A stretch of DNA of 64,000 bases, taken from Clostridiales bacterium (GTDB lineage: Bacteria > Bacillota > Desulfotomaculia > Desulfotomaculales > VENG01). Positions 8,584-18,833 of the stretch are shown piece by piece. The translations under genes were made by a program, and so were the position numbers. The DNA lies in contig JAIPEW010000003.1 of assembly GCA_021736985.1 (NCBI GenBank), positions 62,001-126,000 on the forward strand, read 5' to 3'. Positions within the stretch are counted from its first letter, which is position 1; every line of letters begins with the position of its first letter. The notes under the pieces are model-generated. The model saw only the letters and a program-made list of their open reading frames with translations. It searched no databases and was not told the DNA's origin.

Positions 8584-9477
8584 ATGCGTGTTGGTGTTAT
8601 TGATATAGGGAGCAATTCTACACGGCTTTTAATAGCTGATGTAAATGAACAAAAAGTATCTCCAGTAGAGACAGATCTTGTTACTACCCGCATGGGTAGG
8701 GGAATAAAGAAAAGAACCATAACTAAAGAAGCCATGGAGAGTACAATTTCCGTGATGAAAGAGTTTTGCAATCGTGCGGCACTTTGTGGAATTTATAAAA
8801 TGTCTGCTTTTGCAACAAGTGCTGTCAGGGATGCAAGAAATAGTAATGAGTTTGTGAACCAGGTAAAACAAGAACTCGGGATACAAGTAGATGTTCTTTC
8901 CGGAGAAGAAGAGGCTTACTTAAATTATAAAGGTGTGATATCTGGTTTAAACAAATCTTTTTTAAAAGAAGTTTTAATTGATTTGGGCGGAGGAAGTATT
9001 GAGTTTGTATGGCCTGGTACAGGCAAGATCTGCTGGAAAAGCGTTAATGCTGGCGCAGTTCGCATGACAGAAGGTAAACATAATGACCAGGAAATCAAGT
9101 CGTTATTAAGACCTGTACTGGAAGATATATCAAAGGTGGGAGTCAATGAATTAATAGGTATGGGAGGTACAATAACCAATCTTGCGGCGATATCACTCGA
9201 GCTAAAAACATATGATCCTAATTTAGTTCACGGTTATATACTGACTTACAATAGTATACAAAAAACATTAAAAATTCTAGAAAACACACCGGTAGATAAA
9301 CGCAAGGAAATTCCCGGGCTTCAACCTGAGAGAGCCGACATAATAGTTGCGGGGACAAGAATTGTAAAAATTGTAATGGATTGTTTGGAGTTTAATTGCA
9401 TAGAAGTTAGCGAAGCTGATATCTTATACGGTTTAGCTGTGGAGTTAGCACAAAACGTCGAAAGAAATATGAGTTGA
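8584..9477 (+). CDS. Ppx/GppA-family phosphatase (short form)
   Basis: This is a member of the ASKHA fold. It has the N-terminal phosphate loop VGVIDIGSNSTRLLIAD, SAVRDARN, LSGEEEAYLNY, the second phosphate motif LIDLGGGSIEFV, and a final GMGGT. These enzymes hydrolyse polyphosphate or (p)ppGpp, and the motifs do not separate the two. The length of 297 residues is the single-core form without the C-terminal HD-like domain of Escherichia Ppx. It lies between divIC and spoIIE, as in several Clostridia. Confidence 0.92.
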   Translation: MRVGVIDIGSNSTRLLIADVNEQKVSPVETDLVTTRMGRGIKKRTITKEAMESTISVMKEFCNRAALCGIYKMSAFATSAVRDARNSNEFVNQVKQELGIQVDVLSGEEEAYLNYKGVISGLNKSFLKEVLIDLGGGSIEFVWPGTGKICWKSVNAGAVRMTEGKHNDQEIKSLLRPVLEDISKVGVNELIGMGGTITNLAAISLELKTYDPNLVHGYILTYNSIQKTLKILENTPVDKRKEIPGLQPERADIIVAGTRIVKIVMDCLEFNCIEVSEADILYGLAVELAQNVERNMS

Positions 9478-9557
9478 ACAACTCATAATGACAAATATTT
9501 CCTTGGAGGTGTATTATAATGGCTTTATGAATTTGTGAATTGCAAGGAGTGTAAAGT

Positions 9558-12008
9558 GTGCTTGAAGAGACGGAATCAATTTATACATATCAAAGAGAAA
9601 ATGATAAAAATTTAATAGAGAAGAAAAAAAGTTCAAAAAATAAAGCCCCTTATTTTAAAAAACTAAAGAGGCGTTTTTTTTTATATTTAATTAAAAATGC
9701 TACTATACTGAACTTTGCTTTATTAGCTGCAGGAATTTTATTTGGCAGGGTTGTTTTGTTAGGGGAACTGTATCCATTTGGGGTTGCTTATACTGCCGGT
9801 GTATTTTGGAATTTTCGTAATAAAGGTTTTTTAGCTGCAGCAGGAGTTTTAACTGGTTTTCTTAGTATTTTTAAAACTGATTTTCCTTTATCATATACTT
9901 CCTGCATTATATTAACGGGCTTGTTTGTGCATTTTGTTCCAAGAGATATAAGGCGTCCCTGGTTAGTTGTCCCCGGTATAGTTTTGTCTGGAGTAATGGT
10001 AGTAAAAGGTTTTTTCCTTGCTTTTAATGGTGCTATTCCTTATGACTATATAAGTTTATTCTTTGAGGCATTATTTTCAGGGTTATTTACTCTTGCAGTA
10101 ATTTATGCTATTCCGGCAATATTAGCAGCAAAATATCCCGGTGAGCTAAAAGGAGAAGAAATATTTTGCATTATAACATTGCTGGGCGGTATAGTAGCCG
10201 GGGCAAACAATATTTCCTGGGGATTTTTCTCTTTAGATGTTATTTTGAGTTATTTCTTTATTTTGTTAGCTGCCCTGACAGGTGGATGCGGGCTGGGTGC
10301 CGCTACCGGTGCTGTTGTTGGAGTTATACCTGGGTTGGCTTATTCAGCTTATCCCGGGGCGGTAAGCGCATACTCTATTAGCGGTTTATTAGCCGGGTTG
10401 TTTCGACTGCTGGGCAAACCTGGTGTGATTCTGGGGTTTTTGTTAAGCAGTATTATTGTAACTGTTTATACTTTATCTTACCATGGATTACCAGAATTGC
10501 TGGCTCAAACAGCTGTAGCTGCTTTTATATTGTTTTTGATACCGAAGCGTTGGATTTATGAATTAAAAAGAGTTTTATTTCTGACAGAACAGGATAATGA
10601 TAGTGGTGTACCCAATGAAAAAGTTAAAGAAGTAATAAGTGAAAAAACTAGCCAATGGTCGGGAGTTATTGATGAAATAGCAGAAAGTTTTGAACAGGCA
10701 GCTGTAGCTGGATATGCTGGTGATAATAGTGAAAATAATTTACAAGAACTCTTTAATGAAGTAGGTAGTAAGGTTTGTAAAGGGTGTACGTATTATTCTG
10801 TTTGCTGGGAAAGAGAGTTTTATAAGACCTACCAGACTTTGTTAAATTTATTTAGTGTTGCTGATAAATATGGTAGAGTTACGGTCAGTGATATAGATGA
10901 AGAGATGTTAGCTCGCTGCAGCAGGTGTAAAGAGATGGCTGTGGCTGTTACTTGTTTACATGAAATGTTTAAGATAAATAATTACTGGACTAAGCGTTTG
11001 AAGGAAAGTAAATATTTAGTTTCTGAACAATTAAGGTGTATCAGTGATGTGATAGATAACCTTCCTGGCCAGTTGTCAGTTAGAGAAGAACATTATAGAA
11101 AAAAATCAAAAGCAATAAGGCAAAAACTAAATAAGATGGGGGTTCGTGTATCTTCTCTTGATATTTACGGGACTGGCAGTGAGTACCCGGAGGTAAAAGT
11201 GACTATGCCGTACTGCGGGGGGCATATGATATGCCTTTATGAAGTGGGGCCTTTTTTGTCAAAAGAACTGGGTTGTCAGTTGTCAATGCCAGCAGTTAAT
11301 TGTATTCAAACCAGTGATAAAGATTTTTGTAATTTCCGCGTGTATCCTTTTCCACAATACCAGTTTTCCCTGGGTGTTGCCGGGGCAAGAAAGAAAGGCA
11401 GTGCCGTTTCCGGTGACAGTTATGACTTTCTTTTCCTTCCCGGGGGAGAATTTGCTGTTCTAATAAGTGATGGAATGGGTACAGGAGTAAATGCTGCAGT
11501 TGAAAGCAGTGTAACATTAAACTTGATGATTAGAATGTTAGATTTGGGTGTTAATAGGGGTTGGGCTGTAAAAACTATCAATTCTGTACTTATGCTCTCT
11601 TCTCTGCGCGAGAGTTTTGCGACTTTAGATATGAATGTTGTGAATATTTATGATGCCGGAAGTGAATTCGTAAAAGTGGGGGCATCTCCCAGCTTTTTAG
11701 TCCGAGGGCAGCGGGTGGATAAAATAAATTCCCAATCTCTTCCTGTTGGTATAGTTGATGAAGTGGAAGCTTTTTCGTCTTCTAAACAATTACGTCACGG
11801 CGATTTAATAGTAATGGTCTCTGATGGTGTGCTGGATTCCTACAGCGGGCCCGGAAACAAAGAAGATTGGCTCATGGAGGTTTTAAAAGAAGCATCAGGG
11901 TTGAACCCTCAGGAAACAGCAGATTTAATAATAAATTTAGCTCAGACAGGTTCATGTAATGATGATATGACAGTGATAACCTTAAAAATAGAAAAGACTA
12001 AAAAATAA
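9558..12008 (+). CDS. spoIIE: Stage II sporulation protein E, PP2C phosphatase
   Basis: SpoIIE dephosphorylates SpoIIAA and so activates sigma-F in the forespore; it also localises to the polar septum. The 816 residues contain about ten membrane helices over 45-330, a central oligomerisation region with a Cys-rich stretch near 407 (CKGCTYYSVCW), and a PP2C domain from about 610. PP2C marks are GDSYDF, LISDGMGTGVNAA, MVSDGVLD and CNDDMTVITL. The start is GTG at 9558 behind AAGGAGTG. The order spoIIE-tilS-ftsH is conserved in Firmicutes. Confidence 0.97.
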   Translation: MLEETESIYTYQRENDKNLIEKKKSSKNKAPYFKKLKRRFFLYLIKNATILNFALLAAGILFGRVVLLGELYPFGVAYTAGVFWNFRNKGFLAAAGVLTGFLSIFKTDFPLSYTSCIILTGLFVHFVPRDIRRPWLVVPGIVLSGVMVVKGFFLAFNGAIPYDYISLFFEALFSGLFTLAVIYAIPAILAAKYPGELKGEEIFCIITLLGGIVAGANNISWGFFSLDVILSYFFILLAALTGGCGLGAATGAVVGVIPGLAYSAYPGAVSAYSISGLLAGLFRLLGKPGVILGFLLSSIIVTVYTLSYHGLPELLAQTAVAAFILFLIPKRWIYELKRVLFLTEQDNDSGVPNEKVKEVISEKTSQWSGVIDEIAESFEQAAVAGYAGDNSENNLQELFNEVGSKVCKGCTYYSVCWEREFYKTYQTLLNLFSVADKYGRVTVSDIDEEMLARCSRCKEMAVAVTCLHEMFKINNYWTKRLKESKYLVSEQLRCISDVIDNLPGQLSVREEHYRKKSKAIRQKLNKMGVRVSSLDIYGTGSEYPEVKVTMPYCGGHMICLYEVGPFLSKELGCQLSMPAVNCIQTSDKDFCNFRVYPFPQYQFSLGVAGARKKGSAVSGDSYDFLFLPGGEFAVLISDGMGTGVNAAVESSVTLNLMIRMLDLGVNRGWAVKTINSVLMLSSLRESFATLDMNVVNIYDAGSEFVKVGASPSFLVRGQRVDKINSQSLPVGIVDEVEAFSSSKQLRHGDLIVMVSDGVLDSYSGPGNKEDWLMEVLKEASGLNPQETADLIINLAQTGSCNDDMTVITLKIEKTKK

Positions 12009-12128
12009 TATTCTTGTCAGTGATTGTTTTAATGTTTAAAATATACCTTCTCAGCAGGAATATGTTTATTTTTGTTGAAGAAATAATTTAAAAGTATAAG
12101 CATTTTTAAGATTAATTCAGGTGAAAAA

Positions 12129-13535
12129 ATGTCTATTTCCCGGCAAGTACTGTCTACGATAACAAAACATAATATGATAACTCCTGGACAAAAAATATTG
12201 GTGGCAGTATCTGGTGGCCCGGATTCTATGGCACTTATGCACATTTTATATCGTCTTGCAGACCAATTAGATATAAAACTGCACGTGTTTCATTTAAACC
12301 ATCTTTTTAGAGGAGAAGAATCAGCAAAAGATGCCCGGGTAGTGGAGGACACCGCAAAACTTTTAGGTATTCCAAGTACAATAAAAGAATATAATGTTCA
12401 AAAGTATTGTAATAACCAGGGCAAATCCAAGCAAGAAGGAGCACGAGAAATAAGGTATCAATTAATTTCCCATGTTTGTGCCCGGGTTGGGGCTAGCCGG
12501 GTAGCTCAGGGACACCATGGGGATGACCAGGTAGAGACGATTTTTATTAATTTTTTACGGGGGTCTGGTTTGACTGGTTTAAAAGGATTTTTGCCAGTTA
12601 GAGAGAATTTTTATATCCGGCCCATGATTTATTTGCGCCGGCATGATATAGAAGATTACTGCTTGAGGCATGATATTAACTATAGGATAGATTTATCTAA
12701 TAAAAAGCCAGTGTATACCAGAAACTGTTTGAGGCTCGATATTATTCCCAGGTTAGAAGATTATAATCCGTCTTTAGCAAGTACATTACTGAGGAGTGCA
12801 GAGGTGCTGCGTGAAGAGGACGAGTTCCTCAATAATGAAACAGATAAAGTTATTTTAAATGCTGTATCTTTTTCTCAGAAAGATTTTTTTAAGGTTAATA
12901 TTGACATTTTGAGGAGTCAACCACTTGCATTGCAGCGTCGTGTACTGCGTAAACTATGGAGTACATTGATTGATGATTATGCAGGACCAGGCTTTGAACA
13001 TGTAGAAACCATGCTAGAGTTGCTGCAGAAAAAAAAGGGTAGCTGGGAGACTCATTTGCCTAAAGGAGTGCGTGTATATAGAGAATACAACTATTTATTA
13101 TTTAACAAAAATCATAAAAAAGATTTAGAAGAAGTAGCGCCATATTCTTATGAATTGGAAGTTCCAGGATGTGTTTTTATACCTGAATTAGGAGTATTCG
13201 TGAAATCGCGCTTGCTTTCCAGCGCACAAGTAAACGATCCTGAGTCTCTTACTCGAGAAGAAGCTGTTCTTGATTATGACAAAATAAGCAGTAAATTGTA
13301 TGTTCGCGGTAAATATCCTGGCGATTATTTTATTCCCATTGGTTTAGATGGGGCAAAAATCAAGTTAAAGAAATTTTTTATTGACCAAAAGATTCCGTGG
13401 CATAAAAGAAACAAAATACCACTTGTTGTTAGTGACAATGAAATTATATGGGTGGCTGGTATTAGACCGGCAGAAAATTACAAGTTAACCAGAAATACAG
13501 AAAGAATTTTATACTTGTGGATTGAAAAGAGTTAA
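12129..13535 (+). CDS. tilS: tRNA(Ile)-lysidine synthase
   Basis: TilS modifies C34 of the CAU anticodon of tRNA-Ile2 to lysidine using ATP and lysine. The P-loop of the N-type ATP pyrophosphatase is SGGPDSMALM near residue 31, followed by HLNHLFRG and GHHGDDQVETIF. The C-terminal substrate domain includes YVRGKYPGDYF and WVAGIRP. The length of 468 residues is typical. It follows spoIIE by 120 nt and precedes ftsH directly. The hypoxanthine phosphoribosyltransferase gene usual in that spot is absent. Confidence 0.97.
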   Translation: MSISRQVLSTITKHNMITPGQKILVAVSGGPDSMALMHILYRLADQLDIKLHVFHLNHLFRGEESAKDARVVEDTAKLLGIPSTIKEYNVQKYCNNQGKSKQEGAREIRYQLISHVCARVGASRVAQGHHGDDQVETIFINFLRGSGLTGLKGFLPVRENFYIRPMIYLRRHDIEDYCLRHDINYRIDLSNKKPVYTRNCLRLDIIPRLEDYNPSLASTLLRSAEVLREEDEFLNNETDKVILNAVSFSQKDFFKVNIDILRSQPLALQRRVLRKLWSTLIDDYAGPGFEHVETMLELLQKKKGSWETHLPKGVRVYREYNYLLFNKNHKKDLEEVAPYSYELEVPGCVFIPELGVFVKSRLLSSAQVNDPESLTREEAVLDYDKISSKLYVRGKYPGDYFIPIGLDGAKIKLKKFFIDQKIPWHKRNKIPLVVSDNEIIWVAGIRPAENYKLTRNTERILYLWIEKS

Positions 13536-13610
13536 GTAAAATAATGATTGATGAAAAATTAAGGAAATGCTAAACTACTTGTTATGGGCTTTTCTTAAGC
13601 GTGGAGAGGA

Positions 13611-15443
13611 GTGGCTTTGTTGAACAAGGTCATTAAAAATCTTAGTATTTATTTATTAATAGTGCTGGTAATAATAGCTCTTATCCGCTATGCTTCACCG
13701 GAAGACAAAGAGATAACCGAGTTAAGTTATACGGAATTTATGGCTTTATCTCAAAGAGGACAAATTACCGAGGTATCGCTGCAGCCGGAGAACAACACCT
13801 TATTAATCACTGGCACAAGAAAAAATGGTGCTGAATTTAAAAGCCGGGCTACTTATCCTAACCCGGAATTGGAAAGCTTACTGGCTGAACAGGGAATACA
13901 GCATAAGGTGAAAAAAACTCCTGAACCCGGATGGTGGACAGGACTACTTACTACTATGCTGCCTATACTTATATTTGTACTGCTTTTTTTCTTTTTGATG
14001 CAGCAAAGCCAGGGCGGCGGTAACAAGGTAATGTCTTTTGGCAAAAGTAAGGCTAAATTACATACGGAAGAGAAGAAAAAAGTCACTTTTTCTGATGTAG
14101 CTGGTGCAGATGAAGTAAAAGAAGAATTAGAAGAGCTAGTCGAATTTTTAAAGGATCCTAGTAAATATAATGACTTGGGTGCACGCGTGCCCAAGGGGTG
14201 CCTTCTTTACGGTCCCCCTGGTACTGGTAAAACTTTATTGGGCCGGGCGGTTGCTGGTGAGGCAAATGTGCCATTTTTTAGTATTAGCGGTTCTGATTTC
14301 GTGGAAATGTTTGTAGGTGTAGGTGCCTCACGGGTACGTGATCTTTTTGAACAGGCTAAAAAAAGCGCTCCGTGCATAGTATTTATGGATGAAATAGATG
14401 CAGTAGGACGCCAGCGTGGCGCCGGTTTAGGCGGGGGGCATGATGAGCGGGAGCAGACACTGAATCAGTTGTTGGTAGAGATGGACGGTTTTGCCTCTAA
14501 TGAAGGTATTATAATAATAGCAGCTACAAACCGGCCTGATATTCTGGACCCAGCACTTTTACGACCGGGACGCTTTGATAGGGAAATAACTGTAGCTGTT
14601 CCAGATATAGTTGGTCGTAAAGAAATTCTAAAAGTTCATATGAAAGATAAGCCGCTAGAAGATGATGTTGATGTTGATGTTCTGGCTCGCAGGACTCCCG
14701 GTTTTACTGGAGCTGATTTAGAAAACCTTGTAAATGAAAGTGCATTACTGGCAGCACGTTATAGTTGCAAAAAAATCAGGCAGGAAGACCTGGAAGCTTC
14801 AATAGAGCGTGTGGTTGCTGGACCTGAAAAGAAATCACGGGTTATGAGTGATTGGGAAAAGCGCCTTGTTTCCTATCACGAGGGAGGACATGCTGTTGTA
14901 GGGTATTTACTGACTTATACAGATCCTGTGCATAAGGTTTCTATTATTCCACGTGGACGTGCAGGCGGGTATACCTTAATGCTTCCCAAAGAGGATCGCT
15001 ATTATATGACTAAATCTCAATTACTGGATCAGATAGTAATGCTTTTAGGAGGTAGAGTGGCAGAAGATATAATTCTCAAAGAAATAAGTACGGGAGCACA
15101 AAATGACCTGGAGCGTGCTACTGAGCTAGTGCGTAAAATGATAACTGAATACGGTATGAGCAGTAAGTTGGGGCCAATGACACTAGGGAAGAGGCAGGAT
15201 CAGGTGTTTTTAGGTAGAGACATAGCTAAAGACAGGGATTATGGTGAACAAGTTGCATCTGAGATAGATTCAGAGGCACGTAAAATTATAGATGAAAGTT
15301 ACGAGAATGCTAAGCAAATACTGGAAAAACATAGTGATACACTTCACTTGGTAGCCAAGTCTTTAATGGAAAAAGAAACCCTTGAAGCTAACGAATTTTC
15401 CGAGTTAATGGAGCAGGCTGGGGAAGAACAACACAAAGTATAA
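13611..15443 (+). CDS. ftsH: ATP-dependent zinc metalloprotease FtsH
   Basis: FtsH is a membrane-anchored AAA protease. It has two membrane helices (about 12-26 and 108-128), Walker A GPPGTGKT near 200, Walker B IVFMDEID, the second region of homology around [18 protein letters not shown], and the zinc motif HEGGH near 422 (HExxH). The outermost start is GTG 13611, but GAGGAG at 13606-13611 abuts it. TTG 13617 or 13620, five or eight bases farther, is the likelier initiation codon (opening M-N-K-V-I). The length of about 607 residues is normal. A 9-bp hairpin follows. Confidence 0.97.
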   Translation: MALLNKVIKNLSIYLLIVLVIIALIRYASPEDKEITELSYTEFMALSQRGQITEVSLQPENNTLLITGTRKNGAEFKSRATYPNPELESLLAEQGIQHKVKKTPEPGWWTGLLTTMLPILIFVLLFFFLMQQSQGGGNKVMSFGKSKAKLHTEEKKKVTFSDVAGADEVKEELEELVEFLKDPSKYNDLGARVPKGCLLYGPPGTGKTLLGRAVAGEANVPFFSISGSDFVEMFVGVGASRVRDLFEQAKKSAPCIVFMDEIDAVGRQRGAGLGGGHDEREQTLNQLLVEMDGFASNEGIIIIAATNRPDILDPALLRPGRFDREITVAVPDIVGRKEILKVHMKDKPLEDDVDVDVLARRTPGFTGADLENLVNESALLAARYSCKKIRQEDLEASIERVVAGPEKKSRVMSDWEKRLVSYHEGGHAVVGYLLTYTDPVHKVSIIPRGRAGGYTLMLPKEDRYYMTKSQLLDQIVMLLGGRVAEDIILKEISTGAQNDLERATELVRKMITEYGMSSKLGPMTLGKRQDQVFLGRDIAKDRDYGEQVASEIDSEARKIIDESYENAKQILEKHSDTLHLVAKSLMEKETLEANEFSELMEQAGEEQHKV

Positions 15444-15447
15444 ATGA

Positions 15448-15470
15448 GGGCCGCAGTTTCACTGCGGCCC
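15448..15470 (+). terminator. Strong hairpin after ftsH, no T tract
   Basis: A perfect GGGCCGCAG/CTGCGGCCC stem with a five-base loop lies four bases after ftsH. No T run follows, so it may protect the mRNA end or act with Rho rather than terminate alone. Confidence 0.6.
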
Positions 15471-15516
15471 AGGGTGATTAAGTTATTATATGTAAACGTA
15501 TAGAAAGGTGGAGTTT

Positions 15517-15969
15517 GTGTTGGAACGCACATATGCTATGGTTAAGCCTGATGGTGTACAAAGAGGACTTGTATCAGAAGTAATATCTCGTTTTGAACGC
15601 CGGGGTTTGAAAATTATAGGCCTTAAAATTATGAACATATCACATGAACTTGCAAAAAAACACTATGCAGAACATAAAGACAAACCATTTTTTAATGGAT
15701 TGATACAATATATTACGTCAGGACCTGTTGTAGCAATGGTATTAGAAGGTAAAAGTGCAGTAGTTATGGTTAGAGAGATGATGGGTGCTACAAATCCTCA
15801 AGAAGCTGTACCGGGTACAATACGCGGTGATTTCGGTATAGATATTGGGCGTAATATTGTTCATGGTTCTGATACATTGGAAAATGCTGAAAGAGAGATA
15901 GGTCTATTTTTTGATAAGCACGAAATAGTCGAATATAAAATGGATTTAAATTCCTGGATTTATGAGTAA
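15517..15969 (+). CDS. ndk: Nucleoside diphosphate kinase
   Basis: Ndk transfers the gamma phosphate between nucleoside triphosphates through a phospho-His. The active-site segment is [20 protein letters not shown], and the N-terminal [14 protein letters not shown] and GTIRGDFG are also diagnostic. AAAGGTGGAG at 15504-15513 points to GTG 15517 or TTG 15520 as start; the latter gives the canonical M-E-R-T-Y opening. An in-frame GTG at 15508 falls inside the ribosome site and is rejected. About 150 residues, as expected. Confidence 0.96.
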   Translation: MLERTYAMVKPDGVQRGLVSEVISRFERRGLKIIGLKIMNISHELAKKHYAEHKDKPFFNGLIQYITSGPVVAMVLEGKSAVVMVREMMGATNPQEAVPGTIRGDFGIDIGRNIVHGSDTLENAEREIGLFFDKHEIVEYKMDLNSWIYE

Positions 15970-16051
15970 TAAATCTTTTTTATAAAAAATTTTATCCATA
16001 GCAGGATTTTTCAAATAAATTAACGAACTTTATAAAATAGGAGACAATGAA

Positions 16052-16456
16052 ATGAATAAAGCAGGTATAGAAGTAGGTTTAGAAGGTACAGTGCAAGACA
16101 TCGTTAACGAAAAAAATACAGCAGTAGCTTATGGAAGTGGAAGTGTAAGTGTTTTTGCTACGCCAGCCATGATAGGTCTTATGGAAAAAGCAGCTTTATC
16201 CTCTGTGGATAATCTGCTGCAAGATGGTTTTACTACTGTAGGTATTAAGATGAAAGCAGAGCACTTGGCGGCTACACCGGTAGGAATGAACGTATCTGCA
16301 ACAGCGAAATTAACAAAAGTTGATGGACGGCGTTTGTTGTTTAGTATTGATGCGTGGGATGGTGTGGAACTTATTGGTAGGGGGGAGCATGAACGATTTA
16401 TTGTTTCCTCTGAAAAATTTGCTGCAAAGGCTGAAGCTAAAAGAAGTGATAATTGA
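16052..16456 (+). CDS. Hotdog-fold thioesterase, fluoroacetyl-CoA thioesterase-like
   Basis: The protein has 134 residues and the pattern of the FlK-like thioesterase family: VFATPAMIGLMEKAA, then LQDGFTTVGIKMKAEHLAAT, then GMNVSATAKLTKVDGRRL and GRGEHERFIV. The family hydrolyses small acyl-CoAs; true FlK acts on fluoroacetyl-CoA, but most bacterial homologues have no known substrate. It has an AGGAGA site before ATG. It stands alone between ndk and fhs. Confidence 0.85.
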   Translation: MNKAGIEVGLEGTVQDIVNEKNTAVAYGSGSVSVFATPAMIGLMEKAALSSVDNLLQDGFTTVGIKMKAEHLAATPVGMNVSATAKLTKVDGRRLLFSIDAWDGVELIGRGEHERFIVSSEKFAAKAEAKRSDN

Positions 16457-16626
16457 TAACGAATTGAGTTGTAGTATTTATTAAATTGTACAAATTTTCT
16501 GTAGAAAAAGGTGTGGCGTCCCTGCGGGGGGTCAAAATAAAAGAGGGGCAAAAATAGGAAAGTTATTTTTTATTTGCTTTCCTGTTGTTCCTAAAAAAAA
16601 TATTTTTATGAAAGGGGAGAGATTTA

Positions 16627-18387
16627 ATGGCTTACGATGCTACGAAAATGAAGGATTATGAAATAGCTGAAGCTGCAGAGCCTAATATGCCAACTCCTGA
16701 GGAATGGAGAGAAAAGCTTGGTTTGCAGCAGGATGAAATAATTTCTCACGGGAAAATTTGCAGGTTAGACTTTCTCAAAATAATGAATCGTTTAAAAGAT
16801 AGGCCTGATGGTAAATTTATCGAAGTAACTGCTATAACTCCTACACCACTTGGTGAAGGGAAAACAACTACAACCATGGGTTTGGTTGAAGGTCTTGGAA
16901 TGAGGGGCAAAAATGTAGGTTCAGCTATAAGACAGCCATCCGGCGGTCCTACAATGAACATTAAAGGGTCTGCTGCTGGCGGCGGTAATGCACTGGCTAT
17001 TCCTATGACTGAGTTTTCCTTGGGATTAACAGGTGACCTTAATGACATTATGAATGCTCATAACCTTGGTATGGTAGCGCTTACATCTCGCATGCAGCAT
17101 GAAAGAAATTATGATGATGCTAAATTGGCCGAGAAGAACTTGAAGCGGTTAAATATTGATCCTACCAATGTAGAAATGAGATGGATTATTGACTACTGTG
17201 CACAGTCACTGCGCAATATTGTTATTGGTTTAGGCGGTAAAATGGATGGCTATACAATGCAGACTGGATTTAACATTGCTGTTAGTTCCGAGCTTATGGC
17301 TATTCTTGCTGTTGCTACTGATTTAAGTGACTTGCGCGAAAGAATGGGTAAAATAATTGTAGCATATGATAGGCATGGCAAACCAGTAACTACTGCTGAT
17401 CTCGAAGTAGATGGTGCCATGACTGCTTGGATGGTTAACACTATCAATCCGACATTATTGAGTACTGTAGAATACCAGCCTGTAATGGTTCATGCAGGAC
17501 CTTTTGCTAATATAGCTATAGGCCAGTCTTCTATTGTTGCTGACCGTATTGGCCTTAAGATGTTTGATTATCATGTAACAGAGAGTGGATTTGGTGCTGA
17601 TATCGGATTTGAGAAATTCTGGAACGTTAAGTGCCGCTTGAGCGGAAATATTCCGAATGTTTCAGTATTAACTGCAACTATCCGTGCACTGAAGATGCAC
17701 GGTGGCGGGCCCAAAGTTGCACCAGGTCGTCCCCTGGCAGATGAATATACAAAAGAAAATGTTGAATTAGTTGAAAAGGGTATAGAAAACTTACTGCACC
17801 ATATTGAAACAATTAAGAAGGCAGGAATTAATCCTGTTGTATGTATTAATTCCTTCCATACTGATACTGAGTCTGAAATTGCAGCAGTTCGCAGGGCAGT
17901 TGAAAAAGCTGGTGCTCGCTGTGCATTATCCGAACACTGGTTAAAAGGCGGCGAAGGTGCATTAGAATTGGCTGATGCTGTAATCGAAGCATGTAATGAT
18001 GCTGTAAACTTCAAGCCATTGTATCCGTTAGAAATGCCGCTGCGTGAAAGAGTAGACCAGATTGCTAAGGAAGTATATGGTGCAGCTGACGTAGCATGGA
18101 GCCCCGAAGCAGAAGCTAAGGCTAAGAGATTTGAAGAAGATCCTCAGTTTAAAGATTTTGCTACAATGATGGTTAAGACACACTTGAGCTTAACTCATGA
18201 TCCAACTATAAAAGGTGTACCCAAAGGCTTTACTCTTCCCATCCGCGACGTGCTTGTATACGGTGGAGCTAAGTTCCTCTGTCCAATGGCTGGACAAATC
18301 AGCTTGATGCCTGGTACCAGTTCCGACCCGGCTTACCGCAGAGTGGATGTTGATACCAAAACTGGAAAAGTTACAGGGTTGTTCTAG
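16627..18387 (+). CDS. fhs: Formate-tetrahydrofolate ligase
   Basis: The enzyme makes 10-formyl-THF from formate, THF and ATP, the second step of the methyl branch of the Wood-Ljungdahl pathway. The ATP-binding loop is [13 protein letters not shown] near residue 77. Further marks are [19 protein letters not shown], the TGDLNDI segment and GGGPKVAPG. The length of 586 residues is some 30 longer than the usual form, the extra residues lying at the N-terminus. It has an AAAGGGGAG ribosome site and its own terminator, so it is probably monocistronic. No other methyl-branch gene is in the window. Confidence 0.98.
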   Translation: MAYDATKMKDYEIAEAAEPNMPTPEEWREKLGLQQDEIISHGKICRLDFLKIMNRLKDRPDGKFIEVTAITPTPLGEGKTTTTMGLVEGLGMRGKNVGSAIRQPSGGPTMNIKGSAAGGGNALAIPMTEFSLGLTGDLNDIMNAHNLGMVALTSRMQHERNYDDAKLAEKNLKRLNIDPTNVEMRWIIDYCAQSLRNIVIGLGGKMDGYTMQTGFNIAVSSELMAILAVATDLSDLRERMGKIIVAYDRHGKPVTTADLEVDGAMTAWMVNTINPTLLSTVEYQPVMVHAGPFANIAIGQSSIVADRIGLKMFDYHVTESGFGADIGFEKFWNVKCRLSGNIPNVSVLTATIRALKMHGGGPKVAPGRPLADEYTKENVELVEKGIENLLHHIETIKKAGINPVVCINSFHTDTESEIAAVRRAVEKAGARCALSEHWLKGGEGALELADAVIEACNDAVNFKPLYPLEMPLRERVDQIAKEVYGAADVAWSPEAEAKAKRFEEDPQFKDFATMMVKTHLSLTHDPTIKGVPKGFTLPIRDVLVYGGAKFLCPMAGQISLMPGTSSDPAYRRVDVDTKTGKVTGLF

Positions 18388-18402
18388 AAAGTATATTACT
18401 AA

Positions 18403-18437
18403 AAAAACCTCGGGGTTTCATTACCCGGGGTTTTTTT
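18403..18437 (+). terminator. Intrinsic terminator after fhs
   Basis: AAAAACCTCGGG pairs with CCCGGGGTTTTT, and the hairpin ends in seven T residues. It starts about 15 nt after the fhs stop. Confidence 0.93.
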
Positions 18438-18440
18438 ATT

Positions 18441-18692
18441 AAACGCCCACGAGCTTAAAGCTCACAACGGAAAATGAAAACTCTTCTGACAGTTGGGTGG
18501 AGGTCCGGTGGTTTCCTCCAGGAGACTCCGTATTTTTACCGGGAGCATAAAGTATGTTTTAGATACCCGCTCTATGATAGTGCATAACAAGTTTTTTACG
18601 CCCTTAGCAGCCGGGGTTTCGGGATTTGACGGGCTATGCAGCGCACCCAGACTCCGCTACCTTCCGGAAATCCCCCGGCCCTAGCCATAATT
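18441..18692 (+). repeat. Dispersed intergenic repeat, copy C (type 2 interior)
   Basis: The copy begins AAACGCCCACGAGCTTAAAG, so the left end matches copies B and E. It ends in ACCCAGACTCCGCTACC and TTCCGGAAATCCCCCGGCCC. The interior differs from A/B: GTGGTTTCCTCCAGG, CTCCGTATTTTTAC and GCATAACAAGTTTTTTACGC are shared only with copy D. It begins three bases after the fhs terminator. A 63-codon frame inside it is a by-product. Confidence 0.87.
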
Positions 18693-18772
18693 TTCAGGAA
18701 GTTTTCTGATTAAAGAAAAATTTTATATTTAATATTTACAGTAACGCCGTATATTTAAACTCTTATTAATTA

Positions 18773-18805
18773 TAAAAAAACTTCCCTTTATTTACAAGGG
18801 AAGTT
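18773..18805 (-). terminator. Intrinsic terminator of the marR-DUF3786 operon
   Basis: Reading the - strand, AACTTCCCTT and AAGGGAAGTT form a 10-bp stem with a seven-base loop, followed by a run of T residues. Confidence 0.9.
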
Positions 18806-18833
18806 ACAAAAACAATAAAACGCGCTGCTAAAA

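Noticed and set aside
14425-14450. G-rich match in ftsH to the ssrA end
   Set aside because: It is a Gly-rich codon run in a conserved coding region and not an attachment site.
16480-16620. Possible riboswitch before fhs
   Set aside because: G-rich blocks and a short hairpin (AGGAAAG/CTTTCCT) are present, but the conserved blocks of THF, SAM or glycine riboswitches are not.
18493-18684. 63-codon + strand frame
   Set aside because: Contained in repeat copy C; not kept in copy D and without a ribosome site.
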